From assembly GCA_964461995.1 (NCBI GenBank), contig CAYWXL010000006.1, positions 1 to 64,000 of the forward strand: a stretch of DNA of 64,000 nucleotides. The letters run 5' to 3'. Both the position numbers and the translations under genes were made by a program. Shown here piece by piece: positions 25,036-33,370 of this stretch; within the stretch, counting starts at the first letter, position 1; each line of letters begins with the position of its first letter. A model generated the notes under the pieces. That model searched no databases. It was not told the DNA's origin and saw only the letters and a list, made by a program, of their open reading frames with translations. This DNA comes from JALSRK01 sp964461995 (GTDB taxonomy: Bacteria > Acidobacteriota > Terriglobia > Bryobacterales > Bryobacteraceae).

Positions 25036-26715
25036 TCACCTCTTGCCGAGCATCGCCTCGCGTCTGGCTTTGAACTCGGCGCCCTCCTTCCACGCGGGCC
25101 ATTCGTTCACCTCGGAGACGACGACGCCGCACTCGAATAGGAAGCGGGCATCCTCGACGGCCCCGGCAAGGTCCCAGTCCGGTTTGATCTCGTCAGAAGG
25201 CTTATGGTAGTCCTCGGCGATGAACTGCTCTTTCTTCTTTTTGCCCCAGCCCTCGGGCTTGCCGACGAAATCCACCCCGGAGTGGGTGTAGAGCGCCGGG
25301 ACCCCCTGTTTGGCGAACTCGAAGTGGTCGGCGCGGTAGAAGAAACCCTTTTCGGGGAAGGTATCCGGGACGATGGTGCGGCCCCGGGACCGGGCGACGG
25401 CCTCGGCTACGTCGTCGAGGGTGGAATTGCCGTAGCCGATGATCTCGATGTCTTTGGTGAGCCCCCAGGGGTTCAGCCCGTCCACGTTGATGTCGGCTAG
25501 AGTCTTCTCGAGCGGGTAGAGGGGGTGCTCGGCGTAATAGCGGGCTCCGAGCAGCCCTTGTTCTTCGGCCGTAACGGCCATGAAGAGGATGGTGCGCCGG
25601 GGCGGCGGATCGAGTCTGGTGAAAGCTTTGGCGATCTCGAGCAGCGCCGCAGTGCCGGAGGCGTTGTCGTAGGCGCCGTTGTAAATCTTGTCACCCTCCA
25701 GGGAGTCGTCCTTGCCGAGGTGGTCCCAGTGGGCGGTGTAGATAATGTACTCGCCGCGGTGGGCGTCGTCGCGCCCATCGAGGCGGGCGATGACGTTGCG
25801 GGAGCGAACGTTGCGCAGCTTGTTCTCGATCTTGAAGGAGGCCTTGGCGGAAAGGGCGACGGGGCGGAAATCCCGGTTAACGGCGGCCTTCTTCAGCGCG
25901 TCGAAGTCTTTGCCGCAGGCGCGGAACAGCTCGCGGGCCTTCTCGAGCGTGATCCAGCCCTCGACAGGCACACGGTCCATGTTCTTGTTCGGGTTCTGGA
26001 GGTCGAAGTTCTCGCCGCTCCAGCCATTGCGCACCACTTCCCAGGGGTAGCCCGCGGGGTCCGTCTCGTGGACGATGATGGCCGCGGCGGCCCCTTTTTC
26101 GGAGGCGATCTCGTACTTGTAGGTCCAGCGGCCGTAGTAGGTCATCGCCCGGCCCTTGAAGACTTTCTCATCCAGCTTGGACGGGTCCTGCGGATCCGGG
26201 ACCGGCGGATCGTTGATCAGCATGACGATCGTCTTGCCGCGGACGTCCACGTCCTTGTAGTCGTCCCAGTCGTACTCCGGCGCCACGACGCCGTAGCCGA
26301 CGAAGACGACGTCGGAGTCCGCCACCTCGACTTCCGGCACGAGCCGGCGGGAGACGGCCACATAGTCGTCGAGCCACTTCAGCGGCACGCGGTGGCCGCG
26401 AGCGGTGAGGGTGGCCTGGGGCTTCGAATCATAGCCGGCGAGCGGCACTTCCTGTACATACGTGCCGTCGGGGTTGCCCGGCTTGAGGCCCAGAGATTGG
26501 AACTGCTCGATCAAGTATTCGACCGTCTGCTCTTCGCCGGGCGTACCCGGCAGGCGGCCTTCGAACTCGTCGGAGGCCAGCGTGCGGATGTGGGCCATCA
26601 GGCCTTCGGCGGTGATACTCTCCCGGGCTTTCTCGATGTCCGGGCTGCCCGACTGCGAACACGAAGATAGTGACAACAGGAAACCTCCGGCGGCAAGTAG
26701 TGCGAGAACCTTCAT
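25036..26715 (-). CDS. M28 family zinc aminopeptidase, lipoprotein
   Basis: A 559-residue exopeptidase. The lipoprotein signal ends LLSLSSC with Cys19 as the probable lipidated residue, so it is anchored in a membrane facing the periplasm or outside. A protease-associated (PA) domain is inserted at about 130-290 (DVVFVGYGVVAPEYDW, VRGKTIVMLIND, KGAAAAIIVHE). The peptidase core carries the co-catalytic zinc set: His in YTAHWDHLG, Asp in NGAYDNASGTAALLEIA, the Glu pair in VTAEEQGLLGARYYAEHP, Asp in DINVDGLN, and a C-terminal His in AEDYHKPSDE. This is the pattern of bacterial leucyl/PSMA-like M28 enzymes releasing N-terminal residues. It is the first gene of an operon with the pseudo-sulfatase and trmO. 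Confidence 0.93.
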   Translation of the reverse strand: MKVLALLAAGGFLLSLSSCSQSGSPDIEKARESITAEGLMAHIRTLASDEFEGRLPGTPGEEQTVEYLIEQFQSLGLKPGNPDGTYVQEVPLAGYDSKPQATLTARGHRVPLKWLDDYVAVSRRLVPEVEVADSDVVFVGYGVVAPEYDWDDYKDVDVRGKTIVMLINDPPVPDPQDPSKLDEKVFKGRAMTYYGRWTYKYEIASEKGAAAAIIVHETDPAGYPWEVVRNGWSGENFDLQNPNKNMDRVPVEGWITLEKARELFRACGKDFDALKKAAVNRDFRPVALSAKASFKIENKLRNVRSRNVIARLDGRDDAHRGEYIIYTAHWDHLGKDDSLEGDKIYNGAYDNASGTAALLEIAKAFTRLDPPPRRTILFMAVTAEEQGLLGARYYAEHPLYPLEKTLADINVDGLNPWGLTKDIEIIGYGNSTLDDVAEAVARSRGRTIVPDTFPEKGFFYRADHFEFAKQGVPALYTHSGVDFVGKPEGWGKKKKEQFIAEDYHKPSDEIKPDWDLAGAVEDARFLFECGVVVSEVNEWPAWKEGAEFKARREAMLGKR

Positions 26716-26784
26716 AACCTGAGTATCCTATCTCTTGCGGCCTCAGCGTCGGACGTCTGGGCCGGGAGACAGGAGGACCGAGTT

Positions 26785-27693
26785 TTGAGCTGGGATTTCG
26801 AATTGCTGGTGGAGCCCTACGGGGGCGTGGCCGAGGGGCCGGCCTGGGACGGCAGCGGACTGCTGTTCACCCAGATCCACGCCTGCCGGATCATGCGGTG
26901 GGACCCGGCGAAGAAGAGCTGCACCGTCTACCGCGAGAACACCAACTACACCAACGGCCTGATGTTCGACCCTGACGGCCGCCTCTACGGCTGCTGCGGC
27001 GGCGGCCGCAGCGTGGTGCGCTTCGAGCCGGACGGCGGCGTAACCGTGCTGGCGGACCGTTACGAAGGCAAGCGGCTGAACTTGCCCAACGATCTGGCCA
27101 TCGACCTGGAGGGCCGCATCTGGTTCACCGACCCCTGGTACGAAGGGGCCGCCGGCGAGTGGAGCAAGACGCAGGACCTCAAGGAGCTGGACCACGACTC
27201 GGTCTACCGGCTCGACCCGCAGCCTGACGGCACATGGGCGATCACCCGCGTCACCTTCGACACCACGCGGCCCAACGGGCTGCTGTTCTCGCTCGATTAC
27301 TCGACGCTCTACGTGGCCCAGTCCGGCCGCTTGCCTGAAGAGAAGCGGGAGCTGCGGGCCTATCCAGTGAAGGACGACGGCACGCTGGGCGACTACGAAG
27401 TACTGCACGATTTCGGCCCCCACCGCGGCATCGACGGCATGGTGCTCGACACCGAAGGCTGCATCGTGGCCACTGCCGGATCCACCGATTCCGGCCCCGG
27501 GCCGATGATCTACGTCTTCAGCCCCACGGGCGAGATCCTGGAGCAGCACCCGGTGCCGTGCTACAAGCCCACCAACTGCACTTTCGGCGACGCCGACCTG
27601 AAGACGTTGTACGTGACCTCGATCGAAGGCCACCTGTTCCGGGCGCGCACGGAGCGGATGGGGCGGTTGCTCTATCCCAAGCTCGAGAGCTGA
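26785..27693 (+). CDS. SMP-30/gluconolactonase family protein
   Basis: A 302-residue six-bladed propeller lactonase that hydrolyses sugar lactones or related esters with a divalent metal. The expected ligands are visible: Glu17 in VAEGPAWDGSG, Asn102 in LPNDLAIDLEGRIWFTDP, Asn164 in RPNGLLFSLD and Asp217 in GIDGMVLDTEG. The start is a TTG at 26785, supported by AGGAGG eight bases upstream; the next in-frame ATG would remove the first blade. There is no signal peptide, so it is probably cytoplasmic. It is divergent from the M28 operon (69 bases between starts) and convergent with a small gene downstream. Confidence 0.93.
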   Translation: MSWDFELLVEPYGGVAEGPAWDGSGLLFTQIHACRIMRWDPAKKSCTVYRENTNYTNGLMFDPDGRLYGCCGGGRSVVRFEPDGGVTVLADRYEGKRLNLPNDLAIDLEGRIWFTDPWYEGAAGEWSKTQDLKELDHDSVYRLDPQPDGTWAITRVTFDTTRPNGLLFSLDYSTLYVAQSGRLPEEKRELRAYPVKDDGTLGDYEVLHDFGPHRGIDGMVLDTEGCIVATAGSTDSGPGPMIYVFSPTGEILEQHPVPCYKPTNCTFGDADLKTLYVTSIEGHLFRARTERMGRLLYPKLES

Positions 27694-27703
27694 GGCTGCG
27701 GGC

Positions 27704-27973
27704 TCAGCCGAGCCGCCGGCGGATCGTCCGCTCGTACTCGGGGAAGTAGCTCTGGATGACGGGGAGCGAGAACCGCCGCAGGATGCTCGTGTTCGGCTCG
27801 CGCTCGAGCAGAAACTCGAACGACTTCTCGATGAGCGTCTCCACCGGTACGGAGCCGCCGGTGAGCTTCTCGTAATAGGCCGGCTCCACGGTCACGGTGT
27901 GCGTGGTCTCCGGCGGTCCGGATACGGTGACCCGGAAAGTCTCCCCGCCAATTTTTTCAACGCGGATTTCCAT
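27704..27973 (-). CDS. Small conserved hypothetical protein
   Basis: An 89-residue acidic-basic protein starting at the ATG behind GGAG. It has a beta-hairpin N-terminus (MEIRVEKIGGETFRVTV) and a helix-rich middle with YYEKLTGG and VETLIEKSFEFLLEREPNTSILRRF. It ends in LPVIQSYFPEYERTIRRRL. The ILRRF-x-LPVI-x-SYFPEY ending resembles a family of small proteins widespread in bacteria, but I do not know a function. No signal peptide or membrane segment is seen. It converges with the SMP-30 gene 10 bases away and diverges from the sialate O-acetylesterase gene. Confidence 0.78.
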   Translation of the reverse strand: MEIRVEKIGGETFRVTVSGPPETTHTVTVEPAYYEKLTGGSVPVETLIEKSFEFLLEREPNTSILRRFSLPVIQSYFPEYERTIRRRLG

Positions 27974-28045
27974 GGGCGTACTCCGTGGAAGGACCCGCGC
28001 GCAAAGCTTGGGTCTTCAACGGTGAGTATGACATAGTGTGAACCT

Positions 28046-29593
28046 ATGACGAGACGGAATCCTGCCTGGTTCATACCGGTTGTCCTGCTGGCCCTCCTGG
28101 CCGCTTCGAGCCTGACGGCCGCGGTTTCGCTCCCGAGTCTGATCTCGGACCACATGGTGCTCCAGAGCGGCATCCCGGTTCGTATCTGGGGCACGGCCTC
28201 GCCGGGCGAGTCGGTGACGGTGGTCTTCCGCGACCAGACGGTGAAGACGGCCGCCGGAAGCAATGGCGAGTGGGAAGCTTACTTGAAGCCGTTGCGCCCG
28301 GGCGGTCCGGACGAGATGCGGATCCGGGGCGAGAACGAAATCGTCATCGCCGACGTGCTCGTGGGAGAGGTCTGGGTGGCTTCGGGGCAGTCGAACATGC
28401 AGTGGCCGGTGTCGCGTGTGCGTAATGCCGAACAGGAGATCGCCGCGGCGAAATACCCGCGCCTCCGGCTGTTCCAGGTGAAGCGGAAGACCGCGGAGGC
28501 GCCGCTGGCCGACGTCGAGGGGGCCTGGGGCCCCTGTTCGCCAGAGTCGGTGGGGAGTTTCTCGGCCGTCGGGTACTTCTTTGGCCGTTACTTGCACCGC
28601 GAGCTGGGCGTGCCGGTGGCGGTGATCCACTCCTCGTGGGGCGGCACTCCGGCCGAGGCCTGGACGAGCATCGAGGCGTTGAAAGCCGATCCGGCGCTGC
28701 AGGAGTACTTGCGGCGTTGGGACGAGGTGATCGCCAATTACCCGTCCGAGCGGCTCCGCTACCGGCGGCGGCTGGAGGAGTGGAAGCGGCAGGCCGAAAA
28801 GGCGAAGGCCGAGGGCAAGCAGCCGCCCCGGCGGCCCAGGGCTCCCCGCGGCCCCGGACACCAGCACGCCCCGGCGTCGCTCTACAACGCGATGATCGCT
28901 CCGCTCACGCCGTTCAACATCCGCGGCGCCATCTGGTACCAGGGCGAGGCGAATTCGGGCAACGAGGAGGCCTTTCTGTACCGGCGGCTGTTCCGGACGA
29001 TGATCGAGGACTGGCGGGCGCGCTGGGCCCAGGGCGACTTCCCCTTCGGCTTCGTCCAACTGGCCAATTTCGAGGCCGGCGAGGCGCGGGACTGGCCCGT
29101 GCTGCGCGAGTCCCAGGCCGAGGCGCTCCACCTGCGCAACACCGGCATGGCGGTGACCATCGACATCGGCAACCCAACCGACATCCACCCCCGCAACAAG
29201 CAGGACGTGGGCAAGCGGCTCGCGCTGTGGGCGCTGGCGACGGTCTACGGCAAGAGCGGCATCGAATACTCGGGGCCCGTCTTCCGCCAGCTCACGCGGG
29301 AAGGCTCTTCGCTGCGGGTCTGGTTCGACCATACCGCCGGAGGGTTGAAGGCCGCCGGGGGCGAGCTGAAGGGCTTCGTGATCGCCGGGGAGGACCGGAT
29401 CTTCCACCCCGCCGAGGCCCGGATCGACGGGGAGACGGTCGTGGTCTCGAGTCCCGAGGTCAGCGAGCCCGCCGCCGTGCGCTACGCCTGGTACAACGAC
29501 CCGGAGAACACGCTGCGCAACTCCGCAGGGCTGCCGGCGGCGCCCTTCCGGACGGACCGGTGGACCAACGGAGTGATGCCGAAGCAGCCCTAA
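28046..29593 (+). CDS. Exported sialate O-acetylesterase-type SGNH hydrolase
   Basis: A 515-residue exported carbohydrate esterase. The signal peptide is about 1-26 (PAWFIPVVLLALLAASSLTAA). An N-terminal beta domain (about 27-100: LISDHMVLQSGIPVRIWGTASPGE) precedes the SGNH catalytic domain. The nucleophile is Ser116 in VWVASGQSNMQWPV. The oxyanion and triad blocks are AVIHSSWGGTPAEAWTS, IWYQGEAN and, near the end of the domain, TDIHPRNKQDVGKRLA with the Asp-x-x-His motif. The family removes O-acetyl groups from sialic acids or plant polysaccharides. A Pro/Arg/Lys-rich insertion at about 240-275 (KRQAEKAKAEGKQPPRRPR) looks unstructured and is unusual. It is monocistronic between a divergent small gene and the convergent mer cluster. 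Confidence 0.93.
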   Translation: MTRRNPAWFIPVVLLALLAASSLTAAVSLPSLISDHMVLQSGIPVRIWGTASPGESVTVVFRDQTVKTAAGSNGEWEAYLKPLRPGGPDEMRIRGENEIVIADVLVGEVWVASGQSNMQWPVSRVRNAEQEIAAAKYPRLRLFQVKRKTAEAPLADVEGAWGPCSPESVGSFSAVGYFFGRYLHRELGVPVAVIHSSWGGTPAEAWTSIEALKADPALQEYLRRWDEVIANYPSERLRYRRRLEEWKRQAEKAKAEGKQPPRRPRAPRGPGHQHAPASLYNAMIAPLTPFNIRGAIWYQGEANSGNEEAFLYRRLFRTMIEDWRARWAQGDFPFGFVQLANFEAGEARDWPVLRESQAEALHLRNTGMAVTIDIGNPTDIHPRNKQDVGKRLALWALATVYGKSGIEYSGPVFRQLTREGSSLRVWFDHTAGGLKAAGGELKGFVIAGEDRIFHPAEARIDGETVVVSSPEVSEPAAVRYAWYNDPENTLRNSAGLPAAPFRTDRWTNGVMPKQP

Positions 29594-29615
29594 GGCGAGG
29601 CAAGGAGGTGGGCGC

Positions 29616-29927
29616 TCAGCTCCGGGCGGCCAGCGCTGCGCGGATCTGCTCCACTGAGGGAAACGGTGCGTAGCGGCCCGCGTAGGAATAGACCCGGCAG
29701 CCGAAACCGTAGCCCTTTTCTTCCGCTTCGGGGCCTTCGAGGTCTACACCGTCGATCCGGATAGTCGGTGAGCCGATAAAGCGTTTGGCCTTGGCGTCCG
29801 CCTCGGATTCCACACGGATTATTTCGATTTCGGCGGTGATACCTTCTTCGCGCAAGGCGCGCTCGAGGTTTTCGAGGGCCTGTTTCCACGAAGGGCAGCC
29901 GTCGAAGTAATAAAGTTCAACCTTCAC
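29616..29927 (-). CDS. Thioredoxin-fold protein of the mer cluster
   Basis: A 103-residue thioredoxin/glutaredoxin-like protein: MKVELYYFDGCPSWKQALENLERAL at the start, then RFIGSPTIRIDGVDLEG with the cis-proline, and EKGYGFGCRVYSYAGRYAPFPS. The active site is C-P-S-W, with one cysteine instead of CXXC. A second cysteine in FGCRVY could take part in thiol exchange or metal binding. The start overlaps the merT stop by four bases (ATGA), so it is coupled to the mercury transporter. Its likely role is handling Hg(II) or its thiol adducts after uptake; this is inference from context. No signal peptide. Confidence 0.85.
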   Translation of the reverse strand: MKVELYYFDGCPSWKQALENLERALREEGITAEIEIIRVESEADAKAKRFIGSPTIRIDGVDLEGPEAEEKGYGFGCRVYSYAGRYAPFPSVEQIRAALAARS

Positions 29928-30544
29928 TGGCCGGTTTCCTTCCGCTTATCGGACGAGGGCTTTGGCTCGTAGCCTAGAGACCGGATCACCTCAGAGATCT
30001 TCTCGGGTGAGGTCTTCTCCGGCCGGTATTCGATGTAGGCCGTCTTCGATGGATAATCCACCTTCGCGGTTACGATTCCGGGTTCCCGCCTCAACGCCGA
30101 TTCGATACTCCGGGCGCAGCCCTCGCAGGTCATTCCTTCGACCTCGAGCACGAGGCGCACGGTCTTTTCTGTGGTCTTGGCAGCGGCTACCGCGGGACCA
30201 TCCGCGGCGGCCACGAGACCCCAGACGTAATTCGAGTAATACGGGAACCCAGCCAGGGGTATTACGATCGCGGTGACGATCCAGACCAAGCGTTTCCGAT
30301 TCGTGCCGGCCGTCCCGGCGCAGGCGCACTCTTCTTTGTTCCGAGGGCGGTAGGCCCGGTAGAAGGCGATACCCAGCATGAGCGCGGTAAGAGCAAGCAG
30401 ATACGGGCGCCAGCTCTCCAGCGCCGCAGCGGCTCCAAAAGCACCGGCGCCGAGCGCCACGGCGACGATGGGGCCGATGCAGCAGATCGACGCCAGCCCG
30501 GCCGTGAGAATCGAGCCTATGGTGAGCGGTTTGTCTTTTTCCAT
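29924..30544 (-). CDS. merT: Mercuric transport protein, MerT-MerP fusion
   Basis: A 206-residue inner-membrane protein moving Hg(II) into the cytoplasm. The N-terminal half is MerT-like, with three hydrophobic helices (about 10-40, 46-63, 86-112), the vicinal Cys21-Cys22 in the first helix (LASICCIGPIVAVALGAG) and a cytoplasmic Cys73/Cys75 pair (EECACAG). The C-terminal half (about 128-198) is an HMA domain with LEVEGMTCEGCARSIESAL (Cys140, Cys143) like periplasmic MerP, so donor and channel are joined. It lies 15 bases after merR and overlaps the thioredoxin-like gene. No merA (mercuric reductase) or merB is present in the window. Confidence 0.92.
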   Translation of the reverse strand: MEKDKPLTIGSILTAGLASICCIGPIVAVALGAGAFGAAAALESWRPYLLALTALMLGIAFYRAYRPRNKEECACAGTAGTNRKRLVWIVTAIVIPLAGFPYYSNYVWGLVAAADGPAVAAAKTTEKTVRLVLEVEGMTCEGCARSIESALRREPGIVTAKVDYPSKTAYIEYRPEKTSPEKISEVIRSLGYEPKPSSDKRKETGQ

Positions 30545-30559
30545 GCCATCCCCTGATCG

Positions 30560-30958
30560 TCAGGAATCGAGTGACTCGATGATGGGACAATCGATAACGG
30601 GGCCCGAACCCGAACAGGCTTGCACAAGCTCCTGCAAAGCTTCTTTCATCCGTTCCAGCGCGCGGATCTTTTCGTCCAACTCCCGGATCTTCTCCTCTGC
30701 CTGCCGCCGCACTTCCTCACACCCGGCGCCGTGGCTGGTTTTTAACTTCAGCAATTCCCGGATCTGCTGGAGCGAGAAGCCCAACGCCTGGGCACGCTTG
30801 ATGAACCGGACCCGGGCAATGGTCTCCGGCGAGTAAACTCTGTAATTCGAGCGGGTTCGCGCCGGCGGCGGGATCATCCCTTCCCGCTCGTAATAGCGGA
30901 GCGTATCGATCTTGACCCCGGCCGCGGCAGCTACTTTCCCGATTGTCAATGCCACCAT
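30560..30958 (-). CDS. merR: Mercury-responsive regulator MerR
   Basis: A 132-residue MerR-family transcription factor. The winged-helix domain is LTIGKVAAAAGVKIDTLRYYEREGMIPPPART (about 4-35), followed by the dimer helix (about 80-113). The three Hg(II)-binding cysteines are present: Cys80, Cys115 and Cys124. Their spacing (35 and 9) is identical to Cys82/117/126 of Tn501 MerR, and the ending CPIIESL is typical. This makes a Hg sensor far more likely than a Cu or Zn sensor. It is the first gene of the operon merR-merT-thioredoxin-like, so regulator and targets share one promoter, unlike the divergent layout in many proteobacterial mer operons. Confidence 0.93.
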   Translation of the reverse strand: MVALTIGKVAAAAGVKIDTLRYYEREGMIPPPARTRSNYRVYSPETIARVRFIKRAQALGFSLQQIRELLKLKTSHGAGCEEVRRQAEEKIRELDEKIRALERMKEALQELVQACSGSGPVIDCPIIESLDS

Positions 30959-30968
30959 CCACCTCCAG

Positions 30969-30998
30969 AGTAAACCCTGGAGTATACTCCATGGTCAA
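30969..30998 (-). promoter_or_regulatory. mer promoter/operator
   Basis: On the minus strand, TTGACC (30993-30998) and TTTACT (30969-30974) flank an 18-base spacer, longer than the optimal 17. The spacer contains the perfect 14-base palindrome TGGAGTATACTCCA (30978-30991). An elongated spacer filled by a dyad is the hallmark of MerR-activated promoters. Predicted transcription start near 30962 is only a few bases before the merR ATG, so the merR mRNA would have almost no leader. Confidence 0.8.
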
Positions 30999-31005
30999 GC
31001 AAAAA

Positions 31006-31033
31006 GTGACTGGGCGGGTTTCTTTTTCATAAG
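31006..31033 (+). promoter_or_regulatory. Possible promoter of the cyclopropane-synthase-like gene
   Basis: GTGACT (31006-31011) and CATAAG (31028-31033) with a 16-base spacer, about 25 bases before the start codon. Both hexamers match four of six consensus bases, so the call is tentative. Confidence 0.35.
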
Positions 31034-31058
31034 ATCGAAGTGGAAGGGAGCGGAAACG

Positions 31059-32288
31059 ATGAAGGTCGAGACCCGGCTGGACATCCGTTTCCGGCCGCCT
31101 GGGGGCGGCGTCTCCATCTGGCGGCCGGAACGCACGTCGGCATACCGCGTCGAGTTCCTCAGCGGCGGAGCCGAAACCTACGGAGGCGGCACGCCTCAGT
31201 TCACCCTGTCGGTGCGCGACCGGGCACACTGGCGATGGCTCGAGCAGGCCGACGCTTACTCGGCGGCCATGGCCTTCGTCAAAGGAGAGTTCGAGGTCCA
31301 CGGCGACATGGTGGCCGCAGTACGCTTCAAGCTGGAGCGCGAAGAGCCCACTTGGCGCGGCCGGCTCTATGCGGCCTGGGCGCGCTTTGCGCCGCACCGG
31401 CTCGAGTCACTTCTGCAGAGCCGCGCCCGGGCCGAGTGGAACATCCGCTTTCACTACGACCGCTCCAACGAGTTCTACCGGCAGTTCCTCGATTCGAAGC
31501 TGGTTTACTCGTGCGCCTATTTCCGCGATCTCGATTGGGATCTGGAGCACGCCCAGGAAGCGAAGCTGGACCTAATCTGCCGGAAGCTGGCGATCGAGCC
31601 GGGAGAGAAGTTCCTGGACATCGGCTGCGGCTGGGGCGCTTTGGTGCTGCACGCGGCGGCGCGGTACGGCGCGCTGGCGACCGGATGCACGCTGAGCCGG
31701 CAGCAGTTCGAGCACGCTAGAAAGCTGGCGGTGCGGCAGGGCCTGGCGGACCGGGTTACGATCCTGGACAAAGACTACCGTGACGTCCGTGGGCGCTTTG
31801 ACAAAGCCGCTTCGGTGGGCATGTTCGAGCACGTTGGGCGGCGGCGGATGCCGGCGTACTTCGCCAAGGTGCGGGAGTTGCTCACTGATGGCGGGCTGTT
31901 CCTGAACCACGGGATCATGAGGCCCGAGGGTGTCGCCGACGACGCCCAGACGCTGTTCTTGCAACGTCGTGTCTTTCCCGGCGGAGAGCTGCCGCGACTG
32001 GGGACCTTGGTGCGGCAAGCTGAGGAAGCGGGTTTCGAAGTGCTCGACATCGAGAACCTGCGGCCACACTACGCTTTGACGTGCCGCGCGTGGGTCCAGC
32101 GGCTGGAGCAGAACCGCGAGAAGTGCATCGAACTGGAGGGCGAGGAGACGTGGCGGACCTGGCTGCTCTATCTGGCGGGGTCGGCGGTGAACTTCGAGCG
32201 GGGCGACACGGCCGTCTACCAGATGCTGCTGGCCAAGCGCGGACCGAACCAGGCCAGGCGCCTAAGCCGGGAGTACGTGTACCGGTAG
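31059..32288 (+). CDS. Cyclopropane-fatty-acyl-phospholipid synthase family methyltransferase
   Basis: A 409-residue SAM-dependent enzyme of the CFA/mycolic-acid-cyclopropane family, which methylenates double bonds of membrane lipids. The start behind GGGAG gives an N-terminal lipid-binding region of about 130 residues. The catalytic domain follows: WNIRFHYDRSNEFYRQFLDSKLVYSCAYF (about 140), SAM motif EPGEKFLDIGCGWGALVLHAA (about 182-202), CTLSRQQFEHA, SVGMFEHVGRRRMPAYF and LFLNHGIMRP. The glycine- and tyrosine-containing C-terminal section (WLLYLAGSAVNFERGDTAVYQML) is normal. It is divergent from merR with 100 bases between starts, but has no evident functional link to mercury. Confidence 0.92.
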   Translation: MKVETRLDIRFRPPGGGVSIWRPERTSAYRVEFLSGGAETYGGGTPQFTLSVRDRAHWRWLEQADAYSAAMAFVKGEFEVHGDMVAAVRFKLEREEPTWRGRLYAAWARFAPHRLESLLQSRARAEWNIRFHYDRSNEFYRQFLDSKLVYSCAYFRDLDWDLEHAQEAKLDLICRKLAIEPGEKFLDIGCGWGALVLHAAARYGALATGCTLSRQQFEHARKLAVRQGLADRVTILDKDYRDVRGRFDKAASVGMFEHVGRRRMPAYFAKVRELLTDGGLFLNHGIMRPEGVADDAQTLFLQRRVFPGGELPRLGTLVRQAEEAGFEVLDIENLRPHYALTCRAWVQRLEQNREKCIELEGEETWRTWLLYLAGSAVNFERGDTAVYQMLLAKRGPNQARRLSREYVYR

Positions 32289-32314
32289 CCCCGGCGCGGC
32301 CGCCCAGCGGGTCT

Positions 32315-33343
32315 TCAAGTCTTCCGGCGGCGGTACCAGCGGGCGACGACCTCCATGGCCGGTTTCCGCCACGGCGTATGGGAGCCGTCTTGCGGCCCGC
32401 CGAAGCCGTTCGTGCCGACTTTCCACCAATAGATCCCGTGGCACCATGGCTGAGGGTAGAAGGCCGCCAGGAAGGCTTCATAGCAGCGGGCCTGGGCCTC
32501 CAGCGAGATCTCCCGGGGCTCCTCGGCCCACGGTTCCCGGTGGGGATGGACGAGGCTGGCGTAGCCGGCTTCCGGGAAGATGACTGGGCGCTTCCATTTT
32601 TCGTGGACGCTACGGACGATGGAGACGATGCCGTCTAGGTTCAGGTCATCGGGTAGCGGGTAATAGTTGTTGAGGCCGATGTAGTCCAGGGCGTCCCAGA
32701 AGCCGAGGGTCTCGAATTCCGTCCCCCAGTTGGCCGCGTAGATAAGAGGACCAGAGTAAATTTCGCGGGCCACGGCAATAAGCTTTCGCCAGGTCTCCTC
32801 GTAGCGCACCATCCGGCTGTACTCGACGCCCACGCAGAAGAGTTCGGCCTGGATACGCTCGGCGAGGGCGGCGTAGTGGCGCAGAAAGGCCTCGTAGCCG
32901 CGGAACCAGACGCTGCGGTCCCGCTCGTCGTCGAAGTCGATGGCGCCAGGATGGGCCCGCGGCACCCAGAGCTGGGGCTTCAGGAACACCCGCATGCCGA
33001 GGCGGTGGGCATGTTCGGCGAGGCGCTTGATGTCGGCATCGCGCTCCCAGACGCGGGGGCCGCCGAAGCGAATCTCCGGGTCGTCGTGGCGGCAGAAGCC
33101 GTAGGGGACGAGGGCGATGGAATCGACGCCGTAGCGGGGCAGCTCCCGCAGAATCCGGCGGCAGCGCTCGCTGCGGTAGCGGTCCGGCCATTCGGCGGTG
33201 AAGTTGACGCCGCGGTGGAACTCGGGGCCGCGGGCCACCGGCGCGAGGTCCGCATCCTGTGCCGCCTCAGGTTTCCCGCAGCCTGAGGCCACAGCGAGGC
33301 CGCCGCCGGCGACGGTCCGGCAGAAGTGTCGGCGCGTCAGCAT
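32315..33343 (-). CDS. Tat-exported glycoside hydrolase-like TIM-barrel protein (GH113-like)
   Basis: A 342-residue protein with a twin-arginine leader (LTRRHFCRTVAGGGLAVASGC). The ASGC end may also be a lipobox, making it a Tat lipoprotein. A GTG five codons upstream (33358) is an alternative start. The mature part is a TIM barrel: GVNFTAEWPDRY, YGVDSIALVPYGF, RLGMRVFLKPQLWVP, then VGVEYSRMVRYEETW with candidate acid/base Glu174. IGLNNYYPLPD and VIFPEAGYAS follow, with candidate nucleophile Glu258, and then YWWKVGTNGFGG. This layout resembles GH113 beta-mannanases and related clan-A hydrolases. The family assignment is inference from motif order. It follows the radical SAM gene by 27 bases on the same strand. 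Confidence 0.75.
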   Translation of the reverse strand: MLTRRHFCRTVAGGGLAVASGCGKPEAAQDADLAPVARGPEFHRGVNFTAEWPDRYRSERCRRILRELPRYGVDSIALVPYGFCRHDDPEIRFGGPRVWERDADIKRLAEHAHRLGMRVFLKPQLWVPRAHPGAIDFDDERDRSVWFRGYEAFLRHYAALAERIQAELFCVGVEYSRMVRYEETWRKLIAVAREIYSGPLIYAANWGTEFETLGFWDALDYIGLNNYYPLPDDLNLDGIVSIVRSVHEKWKRPVIFPEAGYASLVHPHREPWAEEPREISLEAQARCYEAFLAAFYPQPWCHGIYWWKVGTNGFGGPQDGSHTPWRKPAMEVVARWYRRRKT

Positions 33344-33370
33344 CTGCCCCGTTCTCACGCAGCCGGCTTC

